NCBI GenBank assembly: GCA_018971945.1
Contig: JAGWZH010000006.1
Coordinates: forward strand, 1 to 62,990
Source of the DNA: Alphaproteobacteria bacterium
GTDB taxonomy: Bacteria > Pseudomonadota > Alphaproteobacteria > Caulobacterales > Aquidulcibacteraceae
DNA: 62,990 nucleotides
Reading direction: 5' to 3'
Shown piece after piece: positions 61,206-62,990 of the stretch; position 1 is the stretch's first letter; each line of letters opens with the position of its first letter. A program made the position numbers and the translations under genes. The notes beneath the pieces were generated by a model. It was not told the DNA's origin and did not search any database. It worked only from the letters and a program-made list of their open reading frames with translations.

Positions 61206-61814
61206 CTAAGCCGCTCCGACTTTGGCCAGCTGCCAGGTGGGATCGCGAGAGCGGAGGTCGCGCTCGAACGTCCATTTCTCAAGAGTGTCGCGCAAGCCAT
61301 GAAGACCGTGGGCAAGCTCGGCTTCGAACTTCACCGCGATCCGGGCGATGGTGTCTGACAGAGACGCCTCGGCGATCTCTGCGGACTTCAAGCGCACGAG
61401 TTCAGGGCCTTTTTCGCCAGCGGCTTCGCGGTCGGCAATGGCCTTGTCGTAAACACCATAGACGCGCGGGGTCAGAAGCGGCTGCAGAGCGTCGCGGTCG
61501 CCGACGGCGTAGGCGTGCACAATCATCTCATAGGCCGTGCGGGCGCCGGTGATAAAATAGGCGGCGTCGAAATTCGGATCAGCTTTCTGAATGGCCGCCA
61601 GACCGGCCCCAGCCGGACCCATCGCCTCCACCGGCGCGGACGCCGCGGGAGCAGGCGTGGGCTCGCGATATTCGGCGGGGGTCGGCGCGGAACGGGCGGG
61701 CGGCGGAGCAGGCCGTTCGGCCCCCGTTCGGCGACCCAGCACCGCGTAAAGCCTCGCCAGGACGAGGCCCGCGACGGCTGCAAGCACCAGGATTTCAATC
61801 AACTGACCGTTCAC
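61206..61814 (-). CDS. Tim44-like membrane protein
   Basis: A 202-residue protein with an N-terminal helix (LIEILVLAAVAGLVLARLYAVLG), a proline-rich linker and a C-terminal Tim44-like domain (FITGARTAYEMIVHAYAVGDRDALQPLLTPRVYGVY, then ATFIARIAVKFEAELAHGL-like strands and a WTFERDLRSRDPTWQL end). Bacterial relatives are inner-membrane anchored. The start is GTG 61814, with GGAG nine bases upstream. It is divergent from secB, with 209 bp between starts. Confidence 0.85.
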   Translation of the reverse strand: MNGQLIEILVLAAVAGLVLARLYAVLGRRTGAERPAPPPARSAPTPAEYREPTPAPAASAPVEAMGPAGAGLAAIQKADPNFDAAYFITGARTAYEMIVHAYAVGDRDALQPLLTPRVYGVYDKAIADREAAGEKGPELVRLKSAEIAEASLSDTIARIAVKFEAELAHGLHGLRDTLEKWTFERDLRSRDPTWQLAKVGAA

Positions 61815-61865
61815 CGCACCGCACTCCGTTTGCGATAAGCTGCGGTTCGCGCCCGCAGCCCCCCA

Positions 61866-61882
61866 CCTTCAATCGCGACTTC
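61866..61882. repeat. 17-bp dispersed element, copy 2
   Basis: Exact second copy of CCTTCAATCGCGACTTC (first at 26124-26140), within the Tim44-like/secB divergent intergenic region. The preceding C-rich bases also resemble those of copy 1. Confidence 0.7.
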
Positions 61883-62023
61883 TCTAGCGACTCCATCTTT
61901 GCACATAGTGCGCCAAGCCATGCGGCGCCAGTGCCGCCGCTTTCCCTCCGGCCCGTTGCGGGCGCAGCAAACCCGTGATAGCCCGCCTAGGCTCCATCGC
62001 TCAATGACACAGCGGACGCAACG

Positions 62024-62530
62024 ATGACCACGGCTTTCGCCCCAGAAGGGGCTCAACCTACGGACGCGCCGCAACTTCGCGTCTTAGCGCAGTATGTTAA
62101 AGACCTGTCGTTTGAGAACCCTCTGGCGGCGGCGGCGGCGCGATCGGCGGACAATCAGCCCGTCATCGATATGGGCGTAGAGGTGAAGTCCAGGCCCGTC
62201 GGCAGCGACGGCAATGTTTATGAAGTCGACCTGCGCATTCACGTCACGGCCAAACGGGGCGCGGAAACCCTTTTCTTGGCGGACCTGGTTTATGCGGGGC
62301 TGTTTCAATTTGTGAATGTTCGCGCCGATGATGTGGAGCTTTTATTGTGGGTGGAATGTCCTCGGCTTTTGTTCCCCTTCAGCCGGCAGCTGCTGGCTGA
62401 GATCACCCGAGAGGGCGGGTACCCGCCTCTTTTGATCAATCCGATCGATTTCAGCCCGCTCTATCAAGCGGAAGTGATGAGCCGGGCGAAGGCGGCGGAA
62501 GCGGCGTCAGAAGAAAACCCAGCGGCCTGA
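62024..62530 (+). CDS. secB: Protein-export chaperone SecB
   Basis: Tetrameric chaperone (168 residues) that keeps preproteins unfolded and hands them to SecA. The LRVLAQYVKDLSFENPLA start, DLVYAGLFQFVNV and the LLFPFSRQLLAEITREGGYPPLLINPIDF block are typical SecB. It is followed by a hairpin terminator. In alphaproteobacteria the Tim44-like/secB/dnaQ neighbourhood is common. Confidence 0.96.
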   Translation: MTTAFAPEGAQPTDAPQLRVLAQYVKDLSFENPLAAAAARSADNQPVIDMGVEVKSRPVGSDGNVYEVDLRIHVTAKRGAETLFLADLVYAGLFQFVNVRADDVELLLWVECPRLLFPFSRQLLAEITREGGYPPLLINPIDFSPLYQAEVMSRAKAAEAASEENPAA

Positions 62531-62554
62531 GGCAGGCCCTGTCCAACCCCTCTG

Positions 62555-62580
62555 GAGAGGCTTTCGCAGCCTCTCTTTGT
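62555..62580 (+). terminator. Intrinsic terminator after secB
   Basis: Stem GAGAGGCT (62555-62562) and AGCCTCTC (62568-62575) with a five-base loop TTCGC, followed by TTTGT. It lies 24 bp after the secB stop. A second short inverted repeat (GGCCTG/CAGGCC, 62524-62538) spans the secB stop. Confidence 0.7.
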
Positions 62581-62624
62581 CCTTGGCCGCCTTTGCTCTT
62601 GCGCCTGACAAAAAGCGCGCCCGT

Positions 62625-62990
62625 TCACGGGCTCCATTTATTCCACAGCGCGTCCTCTCCCAGACCGCTGACCAGGACGGCGTGGGCCTCGATCTCCTGA
62701 CGGTTGAGAAGCGAGGGAAGCGGACGGGGCCGGCGCTCGCGTCGGACAATGGCTTCAAAGCGGACGCCTGCGGCTTCCTCCAGAGCTTCTTCGGCGACGG
62801 CTTCGAGGGCTAATTTCTGCTCCCGGCCGCCGCGCAGCTCCAAATAGACCTCCGCCAGCATACGGGCGTCTTTCAGAGCGCCATGGCCTCCCGGGCCCTT
62901 GCGGTCAGAAAGATCAAAACCCGCCTTGTCGAGGCTGAAGCGACGAGACAAGGCGTCAAGGGAGTTCGAGGCGCCGGGAAATTTTTTCCT
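62625..62990 (-). CDS. dnaQ: DNA polymerase III subunit epsilon (3' part; 5' end beyond window)
   Basis: The window holds about the last 121 codons of the proofreading 3'-5' exonuclease. The end of the exonuclease domain is visible: [15 protein letters not shown], then [23 protein letters not shown] with the catalytic His and Asp of the Exo III motif. The tail (after residue 60 of this fragment) should bind the polymerase alpha subunit. Its upstream part continues past 62990. It is convergent with secB. Confidence 0.92.
   Translation of the reverse strand, partial: RKKFPGASNSLDALSRRFSLDKAGFDLSDRKGPGGHGALKDARMLAEVYLELRGGREQKLALEAVAEEALEEAAGVRFEAIVRRERRPRPLPSLLNRQEIEAHAVLVSGLGEDALWNKWSP

Overview
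The window reads as ordinary chromosomal DNA of a GC-rich alphaproteobacterium. Pointers are the miaB-phoH-ybeY-corC-lnt-metK block, ffs beside dnaX-ybaB-recR, dnaK-dnaJ, nth next to a DUF2244 gene, Tim44-like/Smr/SecB/DnaQ neighbours, a methylsuccinyl-CoA dehydrogenase of the ethylmalonyl-CoA pathway, and a DnaX without the usual zinc cysteines, which I recall from Caulobacterales-like relatives. Parvularculales, Hyphomonadaceae or Caulobacterales would fit, but the sequence alone does not settle it. I see no phage, insertion sequence, integrase or CRISPR array.

Layout. 0-1 kb: end of a DprE1-like FAD oxidase and a DprE2-like reductase. 1.2-9.4 kb (minus strand): glycosyltransferase, miaB, phoH, ybeY, corC, lnt and metK; metK has a SahR-like palindrome upstream. 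9.5-19 kb: mixed transport and metabolism (MHS-type MFS transporter, aldo/keto reductase, dienelactone-hydrolase-like protein, pyrE, Ste24-type protease, alkB, SbtA/SbtB-like bicarbonate transporter and PII-like partner). 19.3-26 kb: dnaK, dnaJ, a DUF2339-type membrane protein and dapB. 26.6-34 kb: DUF2244 protein, nth, an ATP-grasp protein, adenosine-kinase-like kinase, mcd and small envelope proteins. 34-38 kb: recR, ybaB, dnaX, SRP RNA, kdsB. 38.6-45 kb: tRNA-Leu(CAA), exoD-like, dsbB-like, coq7, argE, two FKBP lipoproteins, GST, threonine ammonia-lyase. 45-56 kb: S9 peptidase, double-ATPase ABC protein, two small membrane proteins, sucB, sucA and sucD (no sucC beside it). 56-63 kb: GT8 glycosyltransferase, a periplasmic M48 protease between two lipoproteins, gloA, Smr, Tim44-like, secB and the 3' part of dnaQ.

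The most unusual structure lies between genes. At least seven gene-flanking regions carry a short head-to-tail tandem array with 13-17 bp units, each with its own unrelated unit sequence; an eighth array, of 18-bp units, sits in frame inside the smr gene. A separate exact 17-bp element occurs in two distant intergenic regions. No single multigene system of unknown function stands out; the arrays, the SbtA/B pair, the protease-lipoprotein cluster and the orphan sucD are the best leads.
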